DNA of 64,000 bases from UPXZ01 sp964634605 (GTDB taxonomy: Bacteria > Bacteroidota > Bacteroidia > Bacteroidales > Paludibacteraceae). Location of the stretch: NCBI GenBank assembly GCA_964634605.1, contig CAZWLJ010000004.1:62001-126000 (forward strand). Direction: 5' to 3'. Positions 27,363 to 35,660 of this stretch are shown piece by piece. The position numbers were made by a program, and so were the translations under genes. The first letter of the stretch is position 1. Each line of letters begins with the position of its first letter. The notes beneath the pieces are model-generated. The model was not told the DNA's origin, ran no database searches, and saw nothing but the letters and a program-made list of their open reading frames with translations.

Positions 27363-30035
27363 CTATCTTCCGCTTTCCATAATCATCTTTTTCAGTTTCG
27401 AATTGAATTTCTTTTCGGAAAGCAATTGCTCTAAAGTGAGATGCATCCGGTAGCACCAGAAATTCCGGGGGTCAGCCGGTACATTGATTCGTTCGGCATT
27501 CGGATTTTTATGACGAAGATTTTTATCCATAGCCATCCAGTCCTGCCAGGGAAGAATTACCAGCATGGCTGAGGAATGCAGATGCTGATGTACAATTTTC
27601 TCGGCAATCCATGGCAAACATGTTTCAGGAGCAGGTCCGTCAATTCCCAAAGCCCGGTTATAAAACCTCTGAGTGAGCGCCGGATCTTCTTCCCACCACG
27701 CTCTTATCGGGTTCATATCGTGTGTGGAAGAAGTGCATACCGATAAATAAGGAGCATCCGATGGCATTGCAAACTCCATGTTGGGTTTTTTGGGCATACG
27801 CTGTATCTCCAGAGTGATAATTTCCAGCTGATTCATCACATCGGGTACCGAATCAGGCACCATTCCCAGATCTTCGCCACAAACCAGCATGTTGGTGGAT
27901 GAAATTATTGAAGGAAGTTTCTTTAACGCCTGCTCTTTCCAGAATTCATTGTGCCTGTGATAGAAATACTCCACATATATCCGGTCAAAACATTTGCGGC
28001 GTTCTTCATCCAGATCCCTGAATGTTTGCGAACTGTGCATGGATATCCGGGGATGAAATTTATTCGGATTGTTTTTGTCCCTTACAAGAAGCACTTCGCA
28101 GTGAAGTGCATACAATCCATCTCTGATAGCAACTTCCTTAGTGGTAAAGTTATATCCGAGGGCAGCAAAATGAGTTTCGATTTTTTTCTGGCTATCGAAT
28201 TCGGGTTTGAATTTAAAATTCTGCCATCCATCAGTCTGCAGATATTCCCGCATTACATCATCGGCATATTTTCCGAGGATGGCACGGATCACATGTTCAC
28301 GCAGATAAGGTTTCAGATACCGGTTTTCATCCCACCACACACCATGCGACTGCAATTCGTGAATGCTGAAAGGAAGCGATGGACTGAAACTACCAGTCAT
28401 AGCCCAAACTGCATTTTCGGGAATTTCCCATATTCTGAAGAATCCCAATACGTGGTCGATACGATAAGCATCAAAGTATTCCATAAACTTCCTGAACCGC
28501 TCTTTCCACCACCGGTATTCGTCTTTTGCCATTTCATCCCAGTTGTAGGTAGGGAATCCCCAGTTCTGACCCGTTACCGAAAAATCGTCAGGAGGTGCAC
28601 CAGCCTGCATATTCAGGTTGAACAACCGCGGTTCCACCCATGCATCGACACTGCGGGGGCTGACACCAATAGGAACATCACTTTTAAGCGCCACGCCGTT
28701 GGCATGTGCATAGTTGTGGACTTCAATAAGCTGAATATGAAGATGATACTGAAGAAAATAAAACAGGGCAATTTCTTTATAATAAGGTGAATCCGGAGCA
28801 GCCAACGCTTCCACAACTTCATTATCATATTTCTGATATTCAGGCCATTTGCTACAATCGGGAGTATTATACCTGTCTCTCAGGCATGAGAATACTGCGT
28901 ATGGTACAAGCCATTTGCTGTTTTTCTCAAAAAACTTCTTAAAGTCGGCAGACCGGAGTACTTCATCACCTTCCTGCCCGAAAATCAAACGAAAGTATTT
29001 CCATTTCTCATCGAGTACATTTTGATAATCCGAGAATGAATTTTCATTCAGTTCCTTTTTCCTTTTTTCAAAATAAGCTGTGTCTTTTTTCCTGCGCGGA
29101 ATACCGATTCGCTCGAGCCGCAGATATATCGGATGCAGGGCATACACCGAAACGGCGTTGTAAGGATAGGAGTCGTAATTGGAGTGATTGAGGATTGTAT
29201 CATTAATGGGCAGTGTTTGTATGATGTGCTGTCCGGTAATCTTTGCCCAATCCACCATTTTTTTCAGGTCGATGAAGTCGCCGGTTCCAAAACTGTCTTC
29301 ACTTCGCAGCGAAAATACAGGTATGGCTACTCCCGCGGTTTTCCATGGTGAAACTGTTCTGATAAAGTTTTCGTCAGTGACTATAGTACAGGCATTCTGA
29401 TCTGCATTTTTCACGCTGCGGTTAGGACCACCGCCCCAGGCAAGTACCTGATCGGTTTTAGTATCCACTATCAGGTATTTGTATTCCAGCGGAAATTTTA
29501 TGTCTTTCGGGTTGAGTTCGAGCGACCAGAGAGGGTAGTTTTCTTCATTCAGCTTTATTTTTTTATCTTCATCCCAGTTACCCAGTATTGCTTGATTTCC
29601 GGTAATGGCAAAATGGCGGTCCGGTTCGAGCTGCGGACAGTTAAGCTGAAGTTTGAAATTGCAGTCTTCGGCTGATTTTACCTTTCTGGACCTTTTCCTT
29701 TTGAAAAAACACTCCGAGAATGCCACCGTGCCAAACGGGCTGTCGCCGTTGGGTGTTCTCCAGTAGTCTTCAAAGACAAGCATCTTACCGTCTGCTTTGA
29801 TGCCGATGGTTCGCACATCGCCATGCTCATGCTGTAAAACATTACCGCTCTTTTTTATTGCATAACGGTAACTAATACGGGTCTTATTGTCAGGCAATTG
29901 CACGTTAATCTTCCATAGCTTTTCATTTTCGCAAACCATGTCATAACTGTCAAAACCGGAAGAATCAACGTACAAAAGTAACATTACTGACTGGCCCCAG
30001 ACTGCCTTATGATTTAATTTGAATTGTGCTTGCAT
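27363..30035 (-). CDS. malQ: 4-alpha-glucanotransferase, DPE2-like, with tandem CBM20
   Basis: An 890-residue cytoplasmic enzyme that transfers glucan segments between maltodextrins or glycogen. Two starch-binding CBM20 modules come first (about 1-105 and 125-230; the second contains FAITGNQAILGNWDEDKKI), then a GH77 barrel (about 240-870). Catalytic residues are visible: the nucleophile Asp527 in YRIDHVLGFF, the acid/base Glu721 in VCGEDLGMVPDS and the third acid in SSTHDMNPIRAWW. The two CBM20 modules make it like plant DPE2 rather than enterobacterial MalQ. It probably serves glycogen or maltose turnover. Confidence 0.94.
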   Translation of the reverse strand: MQAQFKLNHKAVWGQSVMLLLYVDSSGFDSYDMVCENEKLWKINVQLPDNKTRISYRYAIKKSGNVLQHEHGDVRTIGIKADGKMLVFEDYWRTPNGDSPFGTVAFSECFFKRKRSRKVKSAEDCNFKLQLNCPQLEPDRHFAITGNQAILGNWDEDKKIKLNEENYPLWSLELNPKDIKFPLEYKYLIVDTKTDQVLAWGGGPNRSVKNADQNACTIVTDENFIRTVSPWKTAGVAIPVFSLRSEDSFGTGDFIDLKKMVDWAKITGQHIIQTLPINDTILNHSNYDSYPYNAVSVYALHPIYLRLERIGIPRRKKDTAYFEKRKKELNENSFSDYQNVLDEKWKYFRLIFGQEGDEVLRSADFKKFFEKNSKWLVPYAVFSCLRDRYNTPDCSKWPEYQKYDNEVVEALAAPDSPYYKEIALFYFLQYHLHIQLIEVHNYAHANGVALKSDVPIGVSPRSVDAWVEPRLFNLNMQAGAPPDDFSVTGQNWGFPTYNWDEMAKDEYRWWKERFRKFMEYFDAYRIDHVLGFFRIWEIPENAVWAMTGSFSPSLPFSIHELQSHGVWWDENRYLKPYLREHVIRAILGKYADDVMREYLQTDGWQNFKFKPEFDSQKKIETHFAALGYNFTTKEVAIRDGLYALHCEVLLVRDKNNPNKFHPRISMHSSQTFRDLDEERRKCFDRIYVEYFYHRHNEFWKEQALKKLPSIISSTNMLVCGEDLGMVPDSVPDVMNQLEIITLEIQRMPKKPNMEFAMPSDAPYLSVCTSSTHDMNPIRAWWEEDPALTQRFYNRALGIDGPAPETCLPWIAEKIVHQHLHSSAMLVILPWQDWMAMDKNLRHKNPNAERINVPADPRNFWCYRMHLTLEQLLSEKKFNSKLKKMIMESGR

Positions 30036-30055
30036 ACCTGATAATAATATATTTA

Positions 30056-30063
30056 CAAAAATA
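30056..30063 (-). promoter_or_regulatory. -7 promoter motif for malQ
   Basis: TATTTTTG on the minus strand fits TAnnTTTG, 20 nt before the start codon. Confidence 0.45.
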
Positions 30064-30131
30064 CAAAAACGTGTACGTTAACAACATAAAATAATACTTA
30101 CTTGGCGAAAAGACATTTAAAACGTTTGCAA

Positions 30132-30164
30132 TAAAAAAAGCCAACTATATCAATATAGCTGACT
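30132..30164 (-). terminator. Intrinsic terminator after tRNA-Cys
   Basis: On the minus strand a 12-bp stem (AGTCAGCTATAT / ATATAGTTGGCT, two G-U pairs) with a 2-nt loop is followed by seven T. It begins 10 nt after the tRNA 3' end. Confidence 0.8.
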
Positions 30165-30173
30165 TATGAGATG

Positions 30174-30244
30174 AGGTACCTAGCAGATTCGAACTGCTGT
30201 ATACGGTTTTGCAGACCGGTGCCTAACCACTCGGCCAAGGTACC
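30174..30244 (-). tRNA. tRNA-Cys (anticodon GCA)
   Basis: A 71-nt cloverleaf on the minus strand. The acceptor arms are GGTACCT and AGGTACC with discriminator T, as expected for tRNA-Cys. The D-arm region carries GAGTGGTTAGGC. The anticodon loop CTGCAAA gives anticodon GCA (complement of 30210-30212). The T-loop segment GCAGTTCGAATCTGC is complete. CCA is not encoded. A strong terminator follows. Confidence 0.95.
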
Positions 30245-30414
30245 ATTTTTTACGGACTGCAAAGATAGCACTATTTCGGGATTTTTCAAAATATAATCTG
30301 AAAAAAACAGAAAACCTGACTTTTCAGAGAATCCTTGAATCACAAAAAAATGGCACAAGCTTGAACCTGTACCATTTTTCTCAATAAACCAATCTATTAT
30401 TAACTATCGAAAAA

Positions 30415-30879
30415 CTATTCTGTTTCGTGTCGGGGAGGAGGTCCGCCAGGTCGTTTGCTGAGGAGCTGACGTTCGAAGTCTTTCTCTGCTCCGTAATACC
30501 TGAAAAGGATCTCAGGTTTGAGTATTTTACGGATTTTCAGATGATATTCACGCAGGTATTGCGAGCGTTTGATTTCGCTGTTTACCATTTTATCGTTCAG
30601 TTCCCGATACTGGTTTTCACTCAGATTTCCGTCGAACGTCTTGCGAAACAACTGCCTGGTCTGGTTATGAAGTTCCCAGTTTTTTTTCTCAAATTCCAGA
30701 AACATCGGTTTTACAGAAGCTTTTTCGGCCGGAGTCAGTTCAACTTTCGAGATGATAAACTCCCATTTTTTCTCATGAAAGGCATTTACATCAAACTTTC
30801 CGCGGCGGTTTTGCGCTTGTATGGATGCAATGGTCATCAGGAGCAAGAGTATCTGAGTGTATATTCTTAATTTTGACAT
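30415..30879 (-). CDS. Periplasmic Spy/CpxP-like helical protein
   Basis: A 154-residue protein with a signal peptide (MSKLRIYTQILLLLMTIASIQAQ) and a charged, all-helical mature part: FEKKNWELHNQTRQLFRK, NDKMVNSEIKRSQYLREYH, RKILKPEILFRYYGAEKDF. This pattern resembles the Spy/CpxP/LTXXQ group of periplasmic chaperones and sensors, but the canonical LTxxQ motif is not clear (LTPAEK is present). It is the last gene of a sigma factor - anti-sigma - effector series, 5 nt after the anti-sigma candidate, so a role in envelope stress feedback is plausible. Confidence 0.75.
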   Translation of the reverse strand: MSKLRIYTQILLLLMTIASIQAQNRRGKFDVNAFHEKKWEFIISKVELTPAEKASVKPMFLEFEKKNWELHNQTRQLFRKTFDGNLSENQYRELNDKMVNSEIKRSQYLREYHLKIRKILKPEILFRYYGAEKDFERQLLSKRPGGPPPRHETE

Positions 30880-30884
30880 AATTG

Positions 30885-31208
30885 TTATTCCGTTTCAGAA
30901 GTTAGGTAATAATCAATAATTGAAGTTTCATTCACCTGTGAGAGTACATATGTATCGTATGTTTCGGATGCAATTCTCCGGTTTTTATTTTCGGATAAAT
31001 AAATCTGACCCAGCAGTATCACTCCGACCATCGATGCAGCCACTCCATACATCCAGGGGCGGATTCGGAATCGATTCACCGGTTGAGAAATGCTGGTGGC
31101 AGCAAACTCGTCCATACGTGCTGCAAATTCTTCGAAATAGTTTTCAGGCACTTTAAACGGGCTTTTGTTGCCAATTCTCTGAATCTCTGTGTATTCGTTT
31201 TCTTTCAT
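30885..31208 (-). CDS. Putative anti-sigma factor (small single-pass membrane protein)
   Basis: A 107-residue protein with a cytoplasmic N-terminal part (1-50, containing KSPFKVPENYFEEFAARM), one membrane helix (about 52-71) and a short periplasmic tail. Position directly after an ECF sigma gene and this topology suggest an anti-sigma factor; no zinc-binding HxxxCxxC motif is seen, so it would not be the ZAS type. The PENYFEEF motif recurs in small Bacteroidota membrane proteins next to ECF genes. Confidence 0.7.
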   Translation of the reverse strand: MKENEYTEIQRIGNKSPFKVPENYFEEFAARMDEFAATSISQPVNRFRIRPWMYGVAASMVGVILLGQIYLSENKNRRIASETYDTYVLSQVNETSIIDYYLTSETE

Positions 31209-31274
31209 CTTATTATTTAGACTTGATACAGGTTCAAAAGTTTAAAAATTAATTATAAAAAAACATTTTTACGT

Positions 31275-31808
31275 TTATTCCTTTTTCAGAAAATCCTCCA
31301 CTTTGCGGGCAGCATGATGATATGATGCTTTCAGAGCTCCTTCGGATGTATCGAGGATTTTACTCATTTCTTCGTAGGGTATTTCGTCATAGAAGCGCAT
31401 ATTGAAAACCAGCCGTTGCTTTTCGGGTAAAGTGATTATTGCTTTCTGAAGTTTCAACTGTACTTCATCGCCTTCAAAATAGGTATCTGCATGTAAATTC
31501 TGCAGTAATGCCTCTTCCATATCATCGAGGGAATTCATCATTCTTGCCTTTTTCTGCGAAAGAAACGAGAGTGTTTCATTGGTAGCTATTCGGTAAAGCC
31601 AGGTTGAAATCTGCGAATCGCCCCGAAAATTATCCAAACCTTTCCAGGCTTTCATGAATGTATTCTGCAGTACATCATTAGCATCATCATGATCAAGCAC
31701 CATCTTCCGGATATGCCAATAGAGCCGTTCCTGATAGGTACGGACCATTTCCGAAAAAGATTTTGCCTTATCTTGAGCGGATTGAGCTGAAAAGTCTTGT
31801 AAGTTCAA
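31275..31808 (-). CDS. ECF-type RNA polymerase sigma factor (locus 1)
   Basis: A 177-residue sigma-70 family protein. Region 2 contains YQERLYWHIRKMVLDHDDANDVLQNT followed by TWLYRIATNE. Region 4 contains LPEKQRLVFNMRFYDEIPYEEMSKILDTSEGALKASYHHA with the helix-turn-helix. It belongs to a minus-strand group with a putative anti-sigma and a Spy-like protein, and starts 53 nt after the membrane protein gene. No separate promoter motif was found upstream, so co-transcription with the lipid cassette is possible. Confidence 0.93.
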   Translation of the reverse strand: MNLQDFSAQSAQDKAKSFSEMVRTYQERLYWHIRKMVLDHDDANDVLQNTFMKAWKGLDNFRGDSQISTWLYRIATNETLSFLSQKKARMMNSLDDMEEALLQNLHADTYFEGDEVQLKLQKAIITLPEKQRLVFNMRFYDEIPYEEMSKILDTSEGALKASYHHAARKVEDFLKKE

Positions 31809-31861
31809 ATAAAAACGGTTTTTTATTTGTTTGACCAGTAGTAAGACGATAAGTTTAAAAT

Positions 31862-32881
31862 TCAGGACTGGGTTTGCGGTAATTTTTTACCCGGAAACCG
31901 GATTTTAGTCAGCACCACACCGGCCAGTATCCAGAAAAGTTCTCTGATTCGGGTACAAAGACCCACATACACCCCTATGCCAGCCGGTAAAGCCAGAGTT
32001 GTGGCAGCCAGTACAAATCCGCCCTCGCGTGTTCCCATCTGCATGGGTGCGAAAAAGAAAATATTGGCAATGAGCGTGGCAATGGATACAATGAGATATG
32101 ACTGTACAAATGACAGCTCAAAAGCAAGCGGGATGGCCATGAAGTACACCTCGAAACAGGAAATGTATCGTGAAATTAGTTCAACAAACAGCGATGCAAA
32201 AAAGTCTTTTTTCCGGTTGATATACAAGTCCGAAATCAACAAATCCATTTCATCCAGGTGGTGTTTGTTTTTATCTCTGTAGATACGGATTTTCTTTCCG
32301 ACGAACGGAAACCTGGCTGCTATGGAAAGTGCGTTCTTGATAATTCCTTTGGTAAAAACAGAATATGCCCAGAGAATAAGCAATACACATGAAACAAATA
32401 CAACCCAGAGTACTATCCGGACTATTCCGGATACTTCGGGCATAATAAATATAAAAACAGGAATGGAAATAAGCCAGAAGAAGAAATGGGAAACGTAATG
32501 CATCATTACATAAAGCAATACCGAAGAGGTGGCTTTGTGGGTTCCCAAATCATTTTTAAGTTTCAGAGCCTTGTATGGTTCCCCGCCGATACTGAGCGGG
32601 GTCATGTAGTTGATGGCGTAGGCGCTGATAGTAAGTTTCATTAGCTGCCCTATACCCACTTTCTTTGATTCGGGAGTTCCGTCGGTAATAATTATGTTGA
32701 GCGACCATGCATTGAAAAAATAAACAAAAATCCAGATTCCGAATATGGGTAAAAACCACCAGCCGGTATTACGAAGATTTTCGTAAATAGTTCTGATCCC
32801 AAGTTTGTACGCAAGAAAAGCAAGGACGAGAACTCCTATCAGAAAAAAATAATTGTGGTATTTATTTAACTTACCGGCCAT
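31862..32881 (-). CDS. Lysylphosphatidylglycerol synthase TM region/UPF0104-family membrane protein
   Basis: A 339-residue integral membrane protein with about eight helices, matching the LPG_synthase_TM (UPF0104) family. Characteristic parts are ITDGTPESKKVGIGQLMKLTISAYAINYMTPLSIGGEPYKA and FFFAPMQMGTREGGFVLA. Without the cytoplasmic aminoacyl transferase domain, such proteins often occur in glycolipid clusters as candidate transporters or flippases. It lies 34 nt downstream of the CDP-alcohol phosphatidyltransferase gene, suggesting it handles that product. Confidence 0.88.
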   Translation of the reverse strand: MAGKLNKYHNYFFLIGVLVLAFLAYKLGIRTIYENLRNTGWWFLPIFGIWIFVYFFNAWSLNIIITDGTPESKKVGIGQLMKLTISAYAINYMTPLSIGGEPYKALKLKNDLGTHKATSSVLLYVMMHYVSHFFFWLISIPVFIFIMPEVSGIVRIVLWVVFVSCVLLILWAYSVFTKGIIKNALSIAARFPFVGKKIRIYRDKNKHHLDEMDLLISDLYINRKKDFFASLFVELISRYISCFEVYFMAIPLAFELSFVQSYLIVSIATLIANIFFFAPMQMGTREGGFVLAATTLALPAGIGVYVGLCTRIRELFWILAGVVLTKIRFPGKKLPQTQS

Positions 32882-32915
32882 TCGTAGAGATGTTTATTTT
32901 CTGTCGCTCAATACT

Positions 32916-33815
32916 TTAACCCTGATTTTCGATTCGTTTGCAGATATTCTCATGACGATACCTGATTATCAGGCGGTTGATATTCAGCACAACAATTTCC
33001 CAGATAAAATACAACCATATAACATTGAATATGACAGCTATGAAAAGGATAATTGAGCGTCCGTTGAATGTATTCAGATCGATTAAAGGCATGATTTTTC
33101 TGCTTCCGGCCCGGAATTCTTTTCTGATATCTTCAGGAATATCTGGTCCATATTTATTGTTGAGCCTTTCCATCATTTTTTGCAATTCGGGAGTCAGGCG
33201 TTCCTGATTTTTGGTATACAGAATGTATCCCCACATAATTACTTTATTAATACCAGATGGCATGTTCTTATACCGCTCTGAAATATGTTTTGAGTTTTCA
33301 AACTCTTTGCCTTTATCCTTGCTTATAAATAGCAAATGAAGCGTTTTGTAATAGTCGGTAACCGATGCCTGATTCCAGTGCGATATTGCAGACATCAGAA
33401 TAATGGCAATGTATATCCAGGGGTCGTAGGGTGTGTCATACATCATATTCATCCGATGGGCAAAAGCGATATAAATCATCAGGAACCATAAATCACCGGC
33501 AAGTCCGTCCAGAATTCGTCCTACCTGCGATTTTATTCCTGTCATACGGGCAAGCTGTCCGTCCACACAATCGAGGATATTGGCGATAATGAGTGCCAGT
33601 ATTCCAATCAGTGCAAGCGTAATATCGTAGGGAAACCACCAGAAAATACCGGCACTGATTCCTACAAATATTGAAATAATTGTCACTGCATTCGGTGTTA
33701 TGCCTGTATGTTGTATTGATTTTGCAATTTTGTATCCAATGGGACGGTAAAAAATCCGGTCGGGATAATTTTCTGTTTCGATGGATTTAAGTGTTGCTTC
33801 TACGTCTTTATTCAT
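32916..33815 (-). CDS. CDP-alcohol phosphatidyltransferase family protein with altered motif
   Basis: A 299-residue membrane enzyme that should join a CDP-activated group and an alcohol. The family motif D-x2-DG-x2-AR-x8-G-x3-D-x3-D is present as Asp82, Asp85-Gly86, Ala89-Arg90, Gly99 and Asp103. At position 107, where the catalytic aspartate is expected, there is Gly, with Asp at 108. Helices follow (LLFISK is in a long soluble loop), and the C-terminus adds about 120 residues beyond the small core. It lies between the cytidylyltransferase fusion and the membrane protein gene. Substrate unknown. Confidence 0.9.
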   Translation of the reverse strand: MNKDVEATLKSIETENYPDRIFYRPIGYKIAKSIQHTGITPNAVTIISIFVGISAGIFWWFPYDITLALIGILALIIANILDCVDGQLARMTGIKSQVGRILDGLAGDLWFLMIYIAFAHRMNMMYDTPYDPWIYIAIILMSAISHWNQASVTDYYKTLHLLFISKDKGKEFENSKHISERYKNMPSGINKVIMWGYILYTKNQERLTPELQKMMERLNNKYGPDIPEDIRKEFRAGSRKIMPLIDLNTFNGRSIILFIAVIFNVIWLYFIWEIVVLNINRLIIRYRHENICKRIENQG

Positions 33816-33889
33816 TGTTGGTTTTTATTTTTCTTTTTGTGAAGTCATAATTCATTTCGGTTTCATTTTCCGAACAGGTTTCATTGTCC

Positions 33890-35236
33890 TCAATGAATTG
33901 TGTGAAAGTTTTCTTTTTTTCTGAATTTTTCAATAACCGAAGCTATTGCTATCGAGTCGGCAGCCAGAAATTTAAATTGTTTCTGGCTCGGGTTGTTCAT
34001 TTCAATCAGAAAGTCGTTGATTTCATAGCGCAAACCTTCGCCATCGAACTTGTAAAAGTATTTACGTGTTTGATTCTGATCCTCGTACCGGAGTTCGAAA
34101 TATTCTGTTTTCCACCAGGGAGCAGGCACATAAGCATACCCTTTCGTTCCGCTTATTATCAGATCACCTTCTGTTTTCACGCCCAGTCCGACCTTGAACG
34201 AAGCTATAGCTTTATCGTAAATCATTATTCCACGTGTAAACACGTCTACATCGCCTGCCATATCAGAATAAAACTGAATATCCCGGTAGTTGTATCCCAG
34301 AATTTTGAACACTGGCAATAATGCATACGAAGCCAAATCGACAATACTGCCTCCTGCCTGCATGGTATCCGGTTCGCGGACATTGCCGTTGGATAGCCTG
34401 GTAAACGATACGTCAACATCCTTTATATTGCCAATAACACCGCTTTTCACTACGGTAATGAGGTGTGAAAAAGCAGGACAGTAAGCTGTTTTGATGGCTT
34501 CCTTGAGTACAAGGCCTTTGCTTTCAGCCAGCTGATACAATTCTTCGGCTTCCCTGCCGGTGAGCGCCAGGGGTTTTTCACACAGCACGTGTTTTCCACG
34601 TGTCAGACATTGCCTGATATAATCATAGTGAGTAAAATGAGGTGATGCAATATAAACGGCGTTTACTTTTGAAATAAATTCTTCGAAGTCGTCGGTATAA
34701 AAGCTCAGTTCGTATTTTTCACAAAATCTTCTGGCAGAATCGATGTGAGGGTTGAAAACTCCCTTTACGTCGATACCGCTCACGTATTTGGATTCGGGTA
34801 TAAACTTACCTGCTATCCGTCCGCTTCCGATGATTCCGAGATCGGTGACTGACTGTGTTTTTATCCTCAGTTGCGTGCTCGAAACACCTTTTGTTCGCTC
34901 CAGATATACCACCTGGCAGTATTCCTTGAGGTAGTCGAACATGCCTAACCAGTCCGATCCGATGGCAAAAATATCTACTTCGTGCTTAAGTATATCATCA
35001 ATTTTTTGTCCTTCGTATTCTTCGATGATAATTTCATCCGCAAGACCTGCTTTTTTCACATCTCTTATCCGCTCCATCAGCGTACGGTGAACATTGAGTT
35101 TACCTCTGCTTCTGTCGTAATTATCGGTTGTAACACCCACTATCAGATAATCTCCCAAGGCCTTCGCCCTTGTCAGCAGGTTGATGTGACCCTGATGAAA
35201 AAGATCGAAAGTTCCGTACGTGATGACTTTTTTCAT
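33890..35236 (-). CDS. Fusion: TagD-like cytidylyltransferase + Gfo/Idh/MocA oxidoreductase
   Basis: A 448-residue two-domain protein. Residues 1-125 are a glycerol-3-phosphate cytidylyltransferase-type domain with GTFDLFHQGH (8-17) and RTKGVSSTQ (114-122), so it should make a CDP-linked alcohol. Residues 132-445 are a Gfo/Idh/MocA NAD(P)-dependent oxidoreductase with Rossmann motif GIIGSGRIAG (134-143) and CEKPLAL (219-225), whose lysine is the usual catalytic one. One polypeptide could thus reduce or oxidise a sugar-like substrate and activate it. With the next two genes it suggests synthesis of a CDP-polyol and its transfer to a lipid; the polyol identity is not visible. Confidence 0.9.
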   Translation of the reverse strand: MKKVITYGTFDLFHQGHINLLTRAKALGDYLIVGVTTDNYDRSRGKLNVHRTLMERIRDVKKAGLADEIIIEEYEGQKIDDILKHEVDIFAIGSDWLGMFDYLKEYCQVVYLERTKGVSSTQLRIKTQSVTDLGIIGSGRIAGKFIPESKYVSGIDVKGVFNPHIDSARRFCEKYELSFYTDDFEEFISKVNAVYIASPHFTHYDYIRQCLTRGKHVLCEKPLALTGREAEELYQLAESKGLVLKEAIKTAYCPAFSHLITVVKSGVIGNIKDVDVSFTRLSNGNVREPDTMQAGGSIVDLASYALLPVFKILGYNYRDIQFYSDMAGDVDVFTRGIMIYDKAIASFKVGLGVKTEGDLIISGTKGYAYVPAPWWKTEYFELRYEDQNQTRKYFYKFDGEGLRYEINDFLIEMNNPSQKQFKFLAADSIAIASVIEKFRKKENFHTIH

Positions 35237-35328
35237 CTGAAAACTTTATTTATTCCGGAACGCCGGAGCGCTCCTTAAAATGGTTTATTTGTGTTTGAAG
35301 ATATCCCCGAAGGGATGATTCAATTCAT

Positions 35329-35350
35329 TAAAACAATCCGGATTGTTTTA
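35329..35350. promoter_or_regulatory. 22-nt perfect palindrome
   Basis: TAAAACAATCC followed by its exact reverse complement, 93 nt upstream of the fusion gene. It may be an operator or an RNA hairpin in the leader. Confidence 0.5.
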
Positions 35351-35397
35351 TTTGAATTTTATGCCGGTCACTGCCAGATTAATTTATCCTGAAGTTG

Positions 35398-35457
35398 CTA
35401 TTTCAGAAAAAACCTTTCAACCTTTTCGTTGAAAGCAGTAATTACATAAAAATTCAT
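35398..35457 (-). CDS. Possible 19-residue leader ORF
   Basis: ATG at 35457 to TAG at 35398 encodes MNFYVITAFNEKVERFFLK. The attenuator-like hairpin lies entirely inside the ORF. No ribosome-binding site is evident (Bacteroidota rarely use strong ones). It may be chance. Confidence 0.2.
   Translation of the reverse strand: MNFYVITAFNEKVERFFLK
35407..35435 (-). terminator. Attenuator-like hairpin in the leader of the fusion gene
   Basis: On the minus strand, stem CTTTCAAC / GTTGAAAG (8 bp, loop GAAAAG) is followed by GTTTTTT. It lies downstream of the -7 motif and about 170 nt before the fusion start. It could instead terminate the SDR transcript, 225 nt downstream of that gene. Confidence 0.45.
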
Positions 35458-35474
35458 TTTTTAAAAATTAGCAG

Positions 35475-35482
35475 CAAAGTTA
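35475..35482 (-). promoter_or_regulatory. -7 promoter motif upstream of the fusion gene
   Basis: TAACTTTG on the minus strand fits TAnnTTTG and predicts a leader of about 230 nt. Confidence 0.5.
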
Positions 35483-35660
35483 GTGATTTTTTATTTGAAA
35501 CAAACAATACTCTTAGCTAAAAAATATATATAAGTACTTAGTAATGTCAGGAATAAGAGTTGAACATTCACTCGTATGTCTGTGTCAAAATTTTAGTTCA
35601 AACCGGCAGTGGATTTCCATTTGAAATCCTGCGTATCGGGCGTTGTTTTTTCAGAAATTT

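Larger units (their letters stand above)
35237..35660. other. Intergenic region holding a 240-nt structured leader
   Basis: 424 nt. On the minus strand it holds a -7 motif (35482-35475), a 19-codon ORF (35457-35398), a hairpin with T-run (35435-35407) and a 22-nt palindrome (35329-35350), all upstream of the fusion gene. The SDR-proximal half (35483-35660) shows nothing. Confidence 0.6.

Noticed and set aside
27951..28790. 279-codon ORF antisense to malQ
   Set aside because: It lies fully within the well-supported malQ frame on the other strand and shows no domain; it is a shadow of that gene.
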